Shown here: piece by piece, positions 35,560-46,100 of the stretch
Layout of the letters: each line of letters begins with the position of its first letter
How positions within the stretch are numbered: position 1 is the stretch's first letter
Source of the DNA: Urophycis tenuis
Taxonomy: Eukaryota > Chordata > Actinopteri > Gadiformes > Phycidae
NCBI GenBank assembly: GCA_036785325.1
Contig: JAXIVH010000038.1
Span: 1,817,001-1,881,000, forward strand
Reading direction: 5' to 3'
Length of the DNA stretch: 64,000 bases
Notes under the pieces: generated by a model
The model's database searches: none
What the model was told of the DNA's origin: nothing
Seen by the model: only the letters and a program-made list of their open reading frames with translations
Translations under genes and position numbers: made by a program

Positions 35560-36180
35560 TACCTGACGGTGCTTACCTGCTATGCCATCTGAGCCCTGTG
35601 CATCGTGAGGGTTCGACTTTTTGATCTTCTTGAAAGATGACCTAGCCAATCCATTGGCTGGACACTCAGGTACAGCAGGGTGGTTACTCTTCCTCCCAAA
35701 GTGAGTTTAGAAGGTGTTCAGCTCATCTGGTAGTGAGACTGAGAACTGGGTCTCACTGTAGCCCCTCCCTTTGTGGTCTGTAATTGCTCTAAGTCCACTT
35801 CACATGTGTCTGGGATCAGAGCTGTAGCCAGCCTTCACTGGCGCCCCAGGGCTTCTGATCAGGGTGAGGGTGAGTGTTAACCACACAGCCTTCTTGGCAA
35901 GGACATCATTGATGGTGATCATAGCAGGAGACGGTATCTGAGGACTAATTCATGTCCGCTGCCTTTGGAGACATCAGAGGACGGTCAGAGGACTGTTTCA
36001 ACTGATGGAGTCTTCTCACAGCCTGGTGTAGCAGTCCCAGAATGTGGTGTAACAATGGTCTAGGGTTTGCTCTCCACGTTTGGAGATTCAGGCAGCACCT
36101 TCTTCTCTGTTGAAATCTCAAACTACAATGAAAGCTGCCTCTGGGTGCACATTCTCCAGACCTTAGAAAATTCCTTACCA
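35560..36180 (-). pseudogene. LINE remnant: endonuclease end and linker
   Basis: Read on the minus strand from about 36160 leftward: ENVHPEAAFIVV, then DFN, QTLDHCYTTF, DHKGRGYS and LPDELNTF. This follows the order of the C-terminal endonuclease (HPEAAFIVAGDFN-like, TLDHCY-like) and pre-reverse-transcriptase linker (DELN-F) of fish L2-type LINEs. Several stops and frameshifts are present. Its upstream end abuts array K directly at about 36186. Confidence 0.62.
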
Positions 36181-36185
36181 TATTC

Positions 36186-37150
36186 CACGGTCATGTCCAG
36201 CTGATCCAGGTAATGTCCAGCAGATACCAGACAGTAATGTCCAGTGAATACCAGTAATGTCCAGCAGATACCAGTAAAGTCCAGCAGATACCAGTAAAGT
36301 CCAGCAGATACCAGTAATGTCCAGCAGATACCAGTAATGTCCAGCAGATACCAGTAATGTCCAGCAGATACTAGTAATGTCCAGCAGATACCAGTAATGT
36401 CCAGCAGATACCAGACAGTAATGTCCAGTGAATACCAGTAATGTCCAGTGGATACCAGTAATGTCCAGTGAATACCAGTAATGTCCAGCAGATACCAGTA
36501 ATGTCCAGCAGATACCAGTAAAGTCCAGCAGATACCAGTAATGTCCAGCAGATACCAGTAATGTCCAGCAGATACCAGTAAAGTCCAGCAGATACCAGTA
36601 ATGTCCAGCAGATACCAGTAAAGTCCAGCAGATACCAGTAATGTCCAGCAGATACTAGTAATGTCCAGCAGATACCAGTAATGTCCAGCAGATACCAGTA
36701 ATGTCCAGCAGATACCAGTAAAGTCCAGCAGATACCAGTAATGTCCAGCAGATACTAGTAATGTCCAGCAGATACCAGTAATGTCCATTGAATACCAGTA
36801 ATGTCCAGCAGATACCAGTAAAGTCCAGCAGATACCAGTAATGTCCAGCAGATACCAGTAATGTCCAGCGGATACCAGTAATGTCCAGCAAAATCAAGTT
36901 ATGTCCAGCAGATACCAGACAGTAATGTCCAGTGAATACCAGTAATGTCCAGTGGATACCAGTAATGTCCAGCAGATACCAGTAATGTCCAGCGGATACC
37001 AGTAATGTCCAGCAAAATCAAGTTATGTCCAGCAGATACCAGACAGTAATGTCCAGTGAATACCAGTAATGTCCAGTGGATACCAGTAATGTCCAGTGGA
37101 TACCAGTAATGTCCAGCAGATACTAGTAATGTCCAGCAAATTCCAGACAG
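36186..37150. repeat. 20-bp minisatellite (array K), about 48 copies
   Basis: Unit taccagtaatgtccagcaga, with variants having aagtcc, agtggat or agtgaat. A longer block containing caaaatcaagttatgtcc and taccagacagtaatgtcc occurs twice, about 121 bp apart (near 36890 and 37012). Confidence 0.96.
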
Positions 37151-37237
37151 TCTGGCGCCTCCAGCTCCATTGAGGCCAAATAGAAGCAGCACCCTACACT
37201 CACAGTCTTATGTGTCCCATTCCATGTATTCCTTGTA

Positions 37238-37241
37238 CACA

Positions 37242-37300
<59 letters not shown>

Positions 37301-37318
37301 CAAACACACACACACCAA

Positions 37319-37371
<53 letters not shown>

Positions 37372-37475
37372 AAACACATACACACACACCAAACACACAC
37401 ACACCAAACACATACACACACACACAAACACACACCAAACACACACACACACACACCAAACACACACACACACAC

Positions 37476-37531
<56 letters not shown>

Positions 37532-37665
37532 AACACCAAACACACACACACAGACATGCATGCACACACAAACAAGCACATATGCACACACACTCACTGA
37601 GTCACTTACTCCCACACACGGCAAGCGTTTTCACACAGATACACGCACACACACACACATACACA

Positions 37666-37701
<36 letters not shown>

Positions 37702-37710
37702 TACACACAA
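37238..37710. repeat. (CA)n-rich microsatellite region
   Basis: CA tracts with recurring accaaacaca and catacaca interruptions at 37238-37545, a mixed CA-rich part to 37640, and another tract to 37710. Confidence 0.95.
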
Positions 37711-37932
37711 CCTCGTCTCATAGAAAGCATGACATCACCGCCCAAACACATGGGCAACATTTCTGAGCTGTCACTCACTCTGATCTGTCATCCCCCGCCA
37801 GGGTCACAGGATCCAGGACTTGTTTTGATTGTCCACGTGTGTTGTTGTGTTGTAGAGCACCACGAGTGGGACGGGATGGCTTTACCGCTGTAGGGAAGAA
37901 GTGCCACTGATATCACTGTGATATGGAGACAT

Positions 37933-37951
37933 GGGGGGGGGGGGGGGGGGG
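37933..37951. repeat. Poly(G) run
   Basis: About 19 consecutive G residues on the plus strand, 50 bp upstream of the TATA-containing block. It could form a G-quadruplex or be a sequencing-sensitive site. Confidence 0.9.
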
Positions 37952-37989
37952 CAGTAGAGTGACATGGTGGGGGGAGTCTGTATGGGGGT

Positions 37990-38066
37990 CTGACCTGCTA
38001 TAAAAAGCCCCCTTTAAAAGTGGGCGGGGAGTCTGGGATAAAAGCAACTGTGCTGGTGTGCTGGTA
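37990..38066 (+). promoter_or_regulatory. Candidate promoter and first untranslated exon of xirp2
   Basis: The plus strand has ctataaaaag (37998-38007, TATA-like), a GC box tgggcgggga (38021-38030) and a second TATA-like ggataaaag (38036-38044). About 20 bp later comes ctg|gtaagag with GT at 38064, a strong splice donor. It is 4 kb upstream of the first recognised xirp2 exon on the same strand, and no other plus-strand gene is near. A short untranslated first exon splicing to 42080 is therefore plausible but unproven. The candidate intron starts inside array L. Confidence 0.35.
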
Positions 38067-38497
38067 AGAGAGCACTAGAGGGACAGAGTTGGGGACTAGA
38101 GGGACAGAGTTGAGGACTAGAGGGACAGAGTTGGGGACTAGAGGGACAGAGTTGAGGACTAGAGGGACAGAGTTGAGGACTAGAGGGACAGAGTTGGGGA
38201 CTAGAGGGACAGAGTTGAGGACTAGAGGGACAGAGTTGAGGACTAGAGGGACAGAGTTGAGGACTAGAGGGACAGAGTTGGGGACTAGAGGGACAGAGTT
38301 GAGGACTAGAGGGACAGAGTTGGGGACTAGAGGGACAGAGTTGAGGACTAGAGGGACAGAGTTGGGGACTAGAGGGACAGAGTTGAGGACTAGAGGGACA
38401 GAGTTGGGGACTAGAGGGACAGAGTTGAGGACTAGAGGGACAGAGTTGGGGACTAGAGGGACAGAGTTGAGGACTAGAGGGACAGAGTTGAGGACAT
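38065..38497. repeat. 21-bp minisatellite (array L), about 20 copies
   Basis: Unit ctagagggacagagttgagga, alternating with a ttgggga form. Copies are nearly perfect, indicating recent expansion. The plus-strand open frame (repeat of RTRGTEL) is an artefact of a 21-bp period. Confidence 0.96.
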
Positions 38498-38664
38498 TCT
38501 CCTGCGGAGGGTCGGTCAGGAGCTGCTTGCCTCTTGGAGTAGTTAACCTGCTAGTAACCTGCTGCAGCGTTGGGACTAAACTGAGTTACACTATTGTACA
38601 ACTACACACACTGACCCGGTAGGTGGCGCCATGGCCTGGGAACAGCTGGCCTTTCCCTTTGTGT

Positions 38665-38729
<65 letters not shown>
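38665..38729. repeat. (GT)n microsatellite
   Basis: About 32 GT dinucleotides. Confidence 0.97.
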
Positions 38730-38730
<1 letters not shown>

Positions 38731-41059
38731 TCGCTGTCTGCTAGTATAAATAATTGTTCAAATGATGAAAACTACATAACTAACACTGTTAACTGGTTTA
38801 CAGCAACATGAAAAGAGAACTCATGTTTGCTCTTTTGATCTAGTAACATGGGCATAGTCCTGCTGTGGTCAAAGTACTAATCACAAGTACTGCATCACAT
38901 CCTTTTGCACACACCTGCTGATAATAATTCAAGTACAAAAATGATTGTTTTTCTGTTTGCAGTGATTGATTGTTTTCTGATTGTCTTTACAGTCCGTCCA
39001 GTTAGAGATTTGTGAAAAGACAAACTGGTTAATCAAGTCATTCAGTGGCATTTAGGTTTTTGTGAAAACAACAAGATAGTTTGCTCTGATATTGCTCATG
39101 CAACAAACTCAGCAAAAAGTCATTCAGAAAATAAATACTAAGAATATTCTTTTGCAAATTATCAAAGTGAAGTAAATAAATGCAGCCTGGAACACCACGA
39201 GGCATGGCCAAGACACTGGCTGCAGTCAAATAGTCATAAAAAGTACATCCTAGGTCCTTCCTAACCACTTATCCTTGACCTTGATGGAAGACGTCATGAG
39301 GTCAAGGAAAGATGTGAAGAAGACTTCATCAGGATTCATAAGACAACTATAGTGCTAAGAGAATCCAGCTGCACTACTAGGCTGCGTCATGATGTGATGA
39401 TATTATGGACTACTAAAAGCACATCTCAGATACAGTGCTCGTGTGTTCTAACTGTGTAGTTTCATACAGGATGTATAAACTTGGACAAAATGGTGAATAC
39501 AACATGAGAATGAGAATGCTCACGCCCCACTACTGTCCACTCATATTTATCAACATGAATCCTAATTAGTATTATTGTATGAAAATAATGATCTCCTTTC
39601 CTTTGGTAAAGGCCCAGTGCACCCTAAGCTAAATGAGATAAGAAAGAAAGCATTGAAGCACCTTTCCTTACTTAGTATTCAAAAAATTGACCAGCTCTTA
39701 CCATGGCAGCCAGTTAGATATTTCAGAGTATTTCAGAAATAAATAAAAAACCATTAACTTCAATGTGCAATGAGCAGTATTCATCTATTGGAATGGGCTT
39801 GGCAGAAATTGAATATAGTACTTCTAAGCATGTGTTAATGAGTGTTTCTTCCCATGAAAAATAAGAATCATTGTCTGTGAGCCAGCGCCGTGACTGTCTG
39901 AACAAACCACACAACCAAGGAACACAGAAGAGAGCAGCTGTCCAGAACTATGCACCATCCTGACATCTTCCATTTTAAGGACACTTTGACTTCTGCAGTT
40001 GAATCCCATCTTTGAGAGAGGAATCCGACTCTTTATAGCAAAGTTTAAAATAGTGTCTTGATTTATTTTAGCATGCAAGCCGCTGTGGCGCCGTGATTAC
40101 TTCACTTCCTTGACATCTGAGCAGCGGAGCCTGGTCACGTGATAGCCCACCTCCTCGAGTCAGGAACCAAAATAAAAGAAGCCTCTTTTTAAATAGTTCA
40201 TGGCTGTACATGGGAAGTGTGGGCACTGCACTTGTAAATGACGTATTTCATAAGGTTAGGTTGTTGTTAGGTGTTTGGTTAGTGATTGGTAGTGTTTGGT
40301 TAGTGATTGGTTAGTTTGGTTAGTGATTGGTTAGTTTGGTTAGTGATTGGTTACTGATTGATTGACACTAGTTTCACAAATCAGACTTAAAAGTCTGATG
40401 GCAGCTAGCTCCAATCAGAGCGACCAGGGCGTCTCACTTGGTTTCTCAGATGTTGCCAGAGGTGGGACAGTTAGCTGCCATTAGCGAACACAAACCGGCC
40501 AGCGGTCATCAATAAGAGTCTGATAAGGTACACACTGGAGTTTCCTGAGGTCGATCCGTCACTTTCCTGGGTGCTGTGCTGTCGGCCCAGATGTTCTACT
40601 GTCGTGTTGGCTCCCAGATTAGGTTGACACTAAAATACTGTCTGATTGATTGATGGCAACATGCCCGGCATTCCTTCGCCACTAAAATAGTCTGCTTTTG
40701 GTAGCTCGGTTACAAATCAGTGTGACAGGGAAAACACCTACACGCACACATATTTGTATATATATTTAACATCTAACGATTTTAATACATAGTATATCTC
40801 TATATATTCTAAGATATATTCCATGCATGATATATTCGATTAGATTAGATTAGGCAATTTCCCTCAGGGATCAATAAAGTATGTCTGTCTGTCTGTCTGT
40901 CTGTCTGTATTCAATTCCATTAATATATATTCCCCTGCTAATGAAAGGCTTTCATCTGTGGACCACAGGCTCACCTGTTTTACCTTAAGTTTAAGGGACT
41001 TAACAAATATTAACAAATATATAGAACTCAGAGGACTTCCCACTTTTCTTCCCACAATT
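38730..41059. other. Unique spacer, no gene seen
   Basis: No recognisable exon. It includes a short ggttagtgattggttagttt repeat (40290-40360) and a LINE/SINE 3'-end-like sequence with atttccctcagggatcaata followed by (GTCT)n at 40855-40907, a phrase common at 3' ends of dispersed fish retroposons. Confidence 0.5.
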
Positions 41060-41420
41060 CAGTCATCCCACTGACCAATCACAGGGCTTGTACCATTCAG
41101 TCATCCCACTGACCAATCAGAGGGCTTGTACCATTCAGTCACCCCACTGACCAATCATAGGGCTTGTACCATTCAGTCACCCCACTGACCAATCATGCTT
41201 GAGACTTGTGCTTGAAACTTGTTCTGGTGACTTGCTAACTGTATTAACAGCAATGAAGTGTTTCAGCTTCTTTTGACAAATGTACAAAAGCGCCTGCTAA
41301 ATGCCCTAAATGTAAATGTAAATCATAGGGCTTGTACTATTCAGTCACCCTGCTGACCAATGAAAGGGTTTGTACCATTCAGTCATCTCACTGACCAATC
41401 ATAGGCTTGCACTATTGTAC
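41060..41420. repeat. About 38-bp tandem repeat (array M) with an inserted retroposon fragment
   Basis: Copies of cattcagtcatcccactgac followed by caatcacagggcttgtac (five or six). Between 41196 and about 41329 a foreign segment interrupts the array; it ends with aagcgcctgctaaatgccct and two copies of aatgta, the style of 3' tail found on fish SINE/LINE retroposons. The flanking array sequence caatcat/aatcat suggests a 6-bp target duplication. Confidence 0.75.
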
Positions 41421-41449
41421 AAGTACCATTCATTCTTTGATGGTGATGG

Positions 41450-41775
41450 ATGGTGAAATTTCCCTCAGGGATCATTAAAGTATGTCTGTCTGTCTGGAGG
41501 TGGTGGTCAGTGCTTTGATGGAGGTGGTGGTCAGTACTGTGATGGTGGTGGTCAGTGCTTTAATGGAGGTGGTGGTCAGTACCGTGATGGTGGTCAGTAC
41601 TTTGATGGTGGTGGTCAGTACTTTAACAGAGGTGGTGGTCAGTACTGTGATGGTGGTCAGTACTTTGATGGTGGTGGTCAGTACTTTAACAGAGGTGGTG
41701 GTCAGTACTGTGATGGTGGTGGTGGTCAGTACTTTGATCGAGGTGGTGGTCAGTACTTTGTTGAAGGGTGGTGGT
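41450..41775. repeat. GTGGTCAGTAC tandem repeat (array N)
   Basis: Starts with another retroposon-tail-like sequence (atttccctcagggatcatta plus GTCT repeats, 41458-41496). Then come about 14 irregular units of ggtggtggtcagtac followed by tgtgatg, tttgatg or tttaacaga. Confidence 0.88.
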
Positions 41776-42079
41776 GTGTGTTAGTATCTGAATATGTAGG
41801 ATATTCTATCTTATCAGGAAGCCAAAGTCAACAACAAACTGAGACAGTCACAGTTACAGAGAGTGAGATAGTTACAGAGATTCAAGAGAGAAAGTGCAGA
41901 GAGAGTGAGCGAGATATGTTAAAGAGAGAGACACGAGAGCTAGAGAGAGCTCTTACTGTATAGCTTGGTGTTATTTTGGATAATGACCCCCTGCAGCGGG
42001 AGCTGGCACAATCATGTCCTTGTGATTCCCAGCCTCATAGTAATGGTAGCTGGCTAATGCTATTTCCCTGCTCCATTAG

Positions 42080-42220
42080 GTCATGGAGGAGTCCAAGGTG
42101 TGCTCCCTGCCTGGGGGACTTGCCAGTGTGAGGAATCACTTTGAAAGCCATGGCACTGCATCATCATCATCATCATCCCACAATGTTACACAGGTGCACT
42201 TTCATCACCGAACCGTACAG
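42080..42220 (+). CDS. xirp2: xirp2 exon A (possible start ATG)
   Basis: 141 bp between an acceptor (ctgctccattag) and a donor (gtaaagag). It encodes VMEESKVCSLPGGLASVRNH and FESHG, then a run of six serines and HNVTQVHFHHRTVQ. The MEES-PGGLA-VR-FE pattern matches the N-terminal segment of XIRP2. An ATG at 42083 has G at -3 and G at +4, so it could be the start codon if the preceding exon is untranslated; in mammals a short extra N-terminal segment precedes this point, so an upstream coding exon is also possible. Phase 0 on both sides. Confidence 0.78.
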
Positions 42221-42388
42221 GTAAAGAGACCACAGAGGTGTTACTAACTGGATTTGATGTTAAAATGTTGGGAATGTCAGGAGCTAAGCCTTCTTGAATG
42301 CTTAACTAAAGGATGCGAGTGCAGAGGCCTGGCATTGCTGTATGAACGTGTTAGGGTTGGGGTTCCTCACATGTGATGGTGTTTACAG

Positions 42389-42478
42389 GAAGTGTCCAAC
42401 ACTGAGGTGACGGTGATGGGCGGAGCTCGACAAGTCCTCCCTGGCACTCAGCAGCCGGACGTGCATCAGGAAGACATG
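42389..42478 (+). CDS. xirp2: xirp2 exon B
   Basis: 90 bp, acceptor gtttacag and donor gtaggaag. It encodes EVSNTEVTVMGGARQV followed by LPGTQQPDVHQEDM. Phase 0 on both ends. It continues the N-terminal, probably disordered, region of the protein. Confidence 0.72.
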
Positions 42479-42618
42479 GTAGGAAGAGTGTTACCACAGC
42501 ATGTTACTCTGGTCAGCGTAAGACTCACAATGATACTGTAATGATAGAACTTATTAACACTGGTTGACAGCTTTCTTTTTTTTACTAATTACCAGGTGAT
42601 TTGTGTTTTCCTTCATAG

Positions 42619-42673
42619 ATAACACACAGTGCTAATCATATGGAATCCAGTTATGATAACCATCATGAAACAG
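42619..42673 (+). CDS. xirp2: xirp2 exon C
   Basis: 55 bp, acceptor ccttcatag and donor gtaggata. It encodes ITHSANHMESSYDNHHET and ends in phase 1, completed by exon D to give a Glu codon. The small size is normal for the 5' exons of this gene. Confidence 0.7.
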
Positions 42674-42811
42674 GTAGGATACAGTGTGGTGTTGATTTAG
42701 GAATATTTTCCATCCAAACTGTAAGTCAATGTTTATTACACACTGTATATCATCATATAAACTGTAAGTCAATGTGTATTACACACTGCTTATCCTTCTT
42801 TTCTGGTGTAG

Positions 42812-42897
42812 AAGACTTTCCAAGGTTCACTACAAAAGAACTGAGAGATCACTTTGAGAAAACCATTGAGGAGGCTGCACCCAGCAAGCAAATGAAG
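42812..42897 (+). CDS. xirp2: xirp2 exon D (junction exon before the giant exon)
   Basis: 86 bp after acceptor ttctggtgtag. It encodes EDFPRFTTKELRDHFEK and TIEEAAPSKQMK, a motif shared by XIRP2 (xP+-ST--L+-FEK---E), and ends in phase 0 before a less usual donor, gtcata. From here the transcript can join either the giant exon at 43180 or the LIM exon at 53505, since both begin in phase 0. Confidence 0.75.
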
Positions 42898-43179
42898 GTC
42901 ATACAACTTTGTCTAATTAAACATGATCAGATTCTGTCTGTATTTATTATGATCTCAAATATAATAATTTCTCATTTACCCTCTAATGAATCACAGATAA
43001 ATACCATTCAATACTTTCTGAGGTTGAACACATCCTCAGGCTAAAATGTGTTCTAAACTTCAGAAAATCTATATGCACAATAAATATATCTATTATCTAT
43101 CTATTGTATTATTTGTATATATCTTTTGTATGTACCATGGTAACGATTCCCATAAATATCCTGCTTGTTTCTCAAAAAG

Positions 43180-46100
43180 ATTGGGCGTGACATCAATAGG
43201 TCAAAGTGGTCCTCACATGTGGCTCAGAAGACTGTGGTGGAGGAGGTGAATCAGGTGTCAGCCAGGGAAGAACTCCAGCGAGAACAACCCCACTCAAGCG
43301 TTTCCTTTGTCGATTACGAGGAGGACTTTCTACCGCCACCCCCTGAGGACTTGGACTATCTGCCACCCCCACCTCCAGACTTACTCCAGGATCTGGAGGA
43401 TGACCCAGAGTGCTATCACACCCCAGAACCGCAGCCCGCTATATCCTCCAAGCAACCACTTAACAGAGAGGCTTACTTCAAGCAGAGGAACATGTACGAG
43501 TTAAAACGCCTTTACAAACACATTAATCCCGAAGTGCGTAAGAATATTGAGAGAGAGTATTTCAGTGATAGTGAAATCCAGACCAACCAGTTGGAAAGCC
43601 AAGACCACATGTATGAGCAGGAGCTCAGTGGGAGTCCAGAAGAATATATTGAGTGGGATGAGGTGGGCCAAGGCGAGGTGCAGTCTAGGCGTTGGATGTT
43701 TGAAAACAAACCACTGGACACCATTAAAGATGAAACTCTGGATGAAGACTATGACAACAGGAGAATAAGCCAACACGAAATGATAGTGGGGAAGGATGTA
43801 AGACACACAGCTTGGATGTTTGAGACAAAGCCTATGGATGAGCTGGGTTCTAATGACGCTGACTCCACAGAGGTTAGAAATAAATGCAACATGTTGGATA
43901 AAGGTGAGGTCCGTGCTGCGGCCTGGTTGTTTGAAACCCAGCCAATGGAAAGTCTCAATAAAATGCACGGAGGGGAGGATCTTACCAAAGAGATTGTGTT
44001 CACGGAAGAAGATGGGAATGCAACCATCTACATGATTGACAACAAATACATGGAAACGTTAGGTCACACTGAGACGATCGATGAACGCCATTTGCTTAGT
44101 CTCAGGACAGTTTTGGAGGAAATCAACGGAGAAGTGAAAACGGTCACAAGTACCTTTGATACTCAGTTCAAATGTGTCATTGTGGGACAATCAAGCCAGA
44201 TGCTAGAAATCAAATCTGTCCGTAAAGTAGAAACAGAATTGGAGTGCTCCATTGCTTCACGTTGGCTCTTTGACACCCAGCTGCTGGATCTGGGAGATCA
44301 GGTTTCTACTCCATTGAAACTGGTGTGCAGCCTTTCCATGGAAGACAGCAGTAAAGGAGATTGGGGCAGGTGGTTGTTTGAAATCAAGACCATCAATTCT
44401 CTTGAGGATTGGGAAAGCTCACATATGCAGAAGGAAGAAATCATTGGAGCCGATGTCCGTAAACACTGCATGGTGTTTGAGACGCAGCCTATGGATTCCC
44501 TTAAAGATGATTCAAATGCCAGACTGCAGACTATCGAGGACGTAATTGGGGGCAATGTTAGGTCGGCAAGAAACTTTTTTGAGAGCAGCCCTCAAATAGC
44601 CAGAAAAAATAGCCTTGAGGTGGGAAAACTGAAAGCTACAAATAAAAACGAAGTAGAAAAGGGAGACGTGAGGCACCAAAAGTGGCGATTTGAAAGTCAA
44701 CCACTGGAGCTCATACGAGAGGACCGGAAAAAGGTCATCAGGACTGTGAACATCGAGGAAGACCTCACACAGGAGGATGGAAGCAGCTGCAAGGCAGACG
44801 TGCGTAAAAACTGCTGGGTATTTGAGACACAACCTATGGATACTTTAAAAGATGATGCCAATTCTAGACTTTTGTCAAAAGAGAAAATCATTTCAGGAAA
44901 TGTGCAATCTGCAAGACATTACTTTGAAACAAAACCAGCTGAAGAGTTGAAGGATCTCGCGGACGTGGGGAAGTTGAAGAACAACATAGCACTGGAAGAA
45001 GAGAGAGGGGATGTCAGGCACCAGAAATGGCGCTTTGAAAGCCAACCCTTGGAGAACATAAGGGAAGAAAAGAAAGAAGTCATTCGCACAATAGACCTGG
45101 AAGAGATTGATAAAGTGGACGTATCGAACTACAAGGAAATATTTGAGACCACCGATTTAAGCAGAAAAGATGACTCTCAGAAAATTCACATAGAAGGTGT
45201 AACCTCTGGTTCTGTCAAATCAAATACTCATTTGTTTGAGTCCACTCAATTGTATGCAATGCAAGACAGCTCAGGGCACTACCATGAGGTGAGAACAGTA
45301 CGGCGAGAAGAACTTGTCAAAGGAGATGTCACAACCTGCAAATGGATGTTTGAGACACGTCCCATTGACCAGTTTGATGAAAGTATCAGTAAATACCAAG
45401 TCATCAAGGGAATATCCAAACAGGAAGTGGAATCGGGTGATGTTAAAACTGCCAAATGGTTGTTTGAAACACAACCTCTGGATGGTATTAAATACTTCAG
45501 CAATATTGAAGATGAAACTGTGGATGCAAGCAAACATATTGAAGTTGTGAAGGGTGATGTCAAAACCTGCAAGTGGCTTTTTGAAACAAAACCAATGGAC
45601 TGCCTGTATGACAGAGTTCACTTAAGAAACAAGGATGAGAGTTTAGAAGTAAAAAGGGGAGATGTCAAAACATGTACCTGGCTTTTTGAGACCCAAGCCC
45701 TTGATGCCATCCGTGATAAGAACGAAACAGTTCTCCAAACCCGTCCTGCCAGTGAAGACGTTCAGGGGAAGGATGTCAAAATGGTTCGCTTCCTCTTTGA
45801 AACTGAAAATCTTGAGGAGCTTACAGGGAAGGACAAACGTTCCTTCAAGCAAGTCACTGAAATAGACATTGAGTCTGGAGATGTTTCAAGAAAGAAGTAT
45901 ATTTTTGAAAATCAAATGCCAGACATCATGACATCTACGACTAAAGAAACTATGCAGAAGCTCAAAACTCTTCAGTCAGAGGATATACAAAAGGGAAATG
46001 TGGTGAACTGCAAATGGCTGTTTGAAAACCATTCCGAAGATAAAGAGGAGTTCATAAGTAGTCACATTGTGGATGATGTGCAAGGTGGGAATGTTGACAA

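Noticed and set aside
36123..37192. Minus-strand frames with repeated WTLLVSAGHYWYLLDITG
   Set aside because: 20-bp period read in three successive frames; looks like membrane helices but is array K.
37170..37893. Histidine/threonine- and cysteine/valine-rich frames
   Set aside because: Translations of (CA)n and (GT)n tracts; the same holds at 17.2-17.5, 18.4-18.7, 19.2-19.7 and 21.9-22.2 kb.
41778..41963. Possible upstream xirp2 coding exon (QQQTETVTVTESEIVTEIQE)
   Set aside because: No clear acceptor/donor pair in the right phase and no similarity to XIRP2; GAGA-rich low-complexity sequence.
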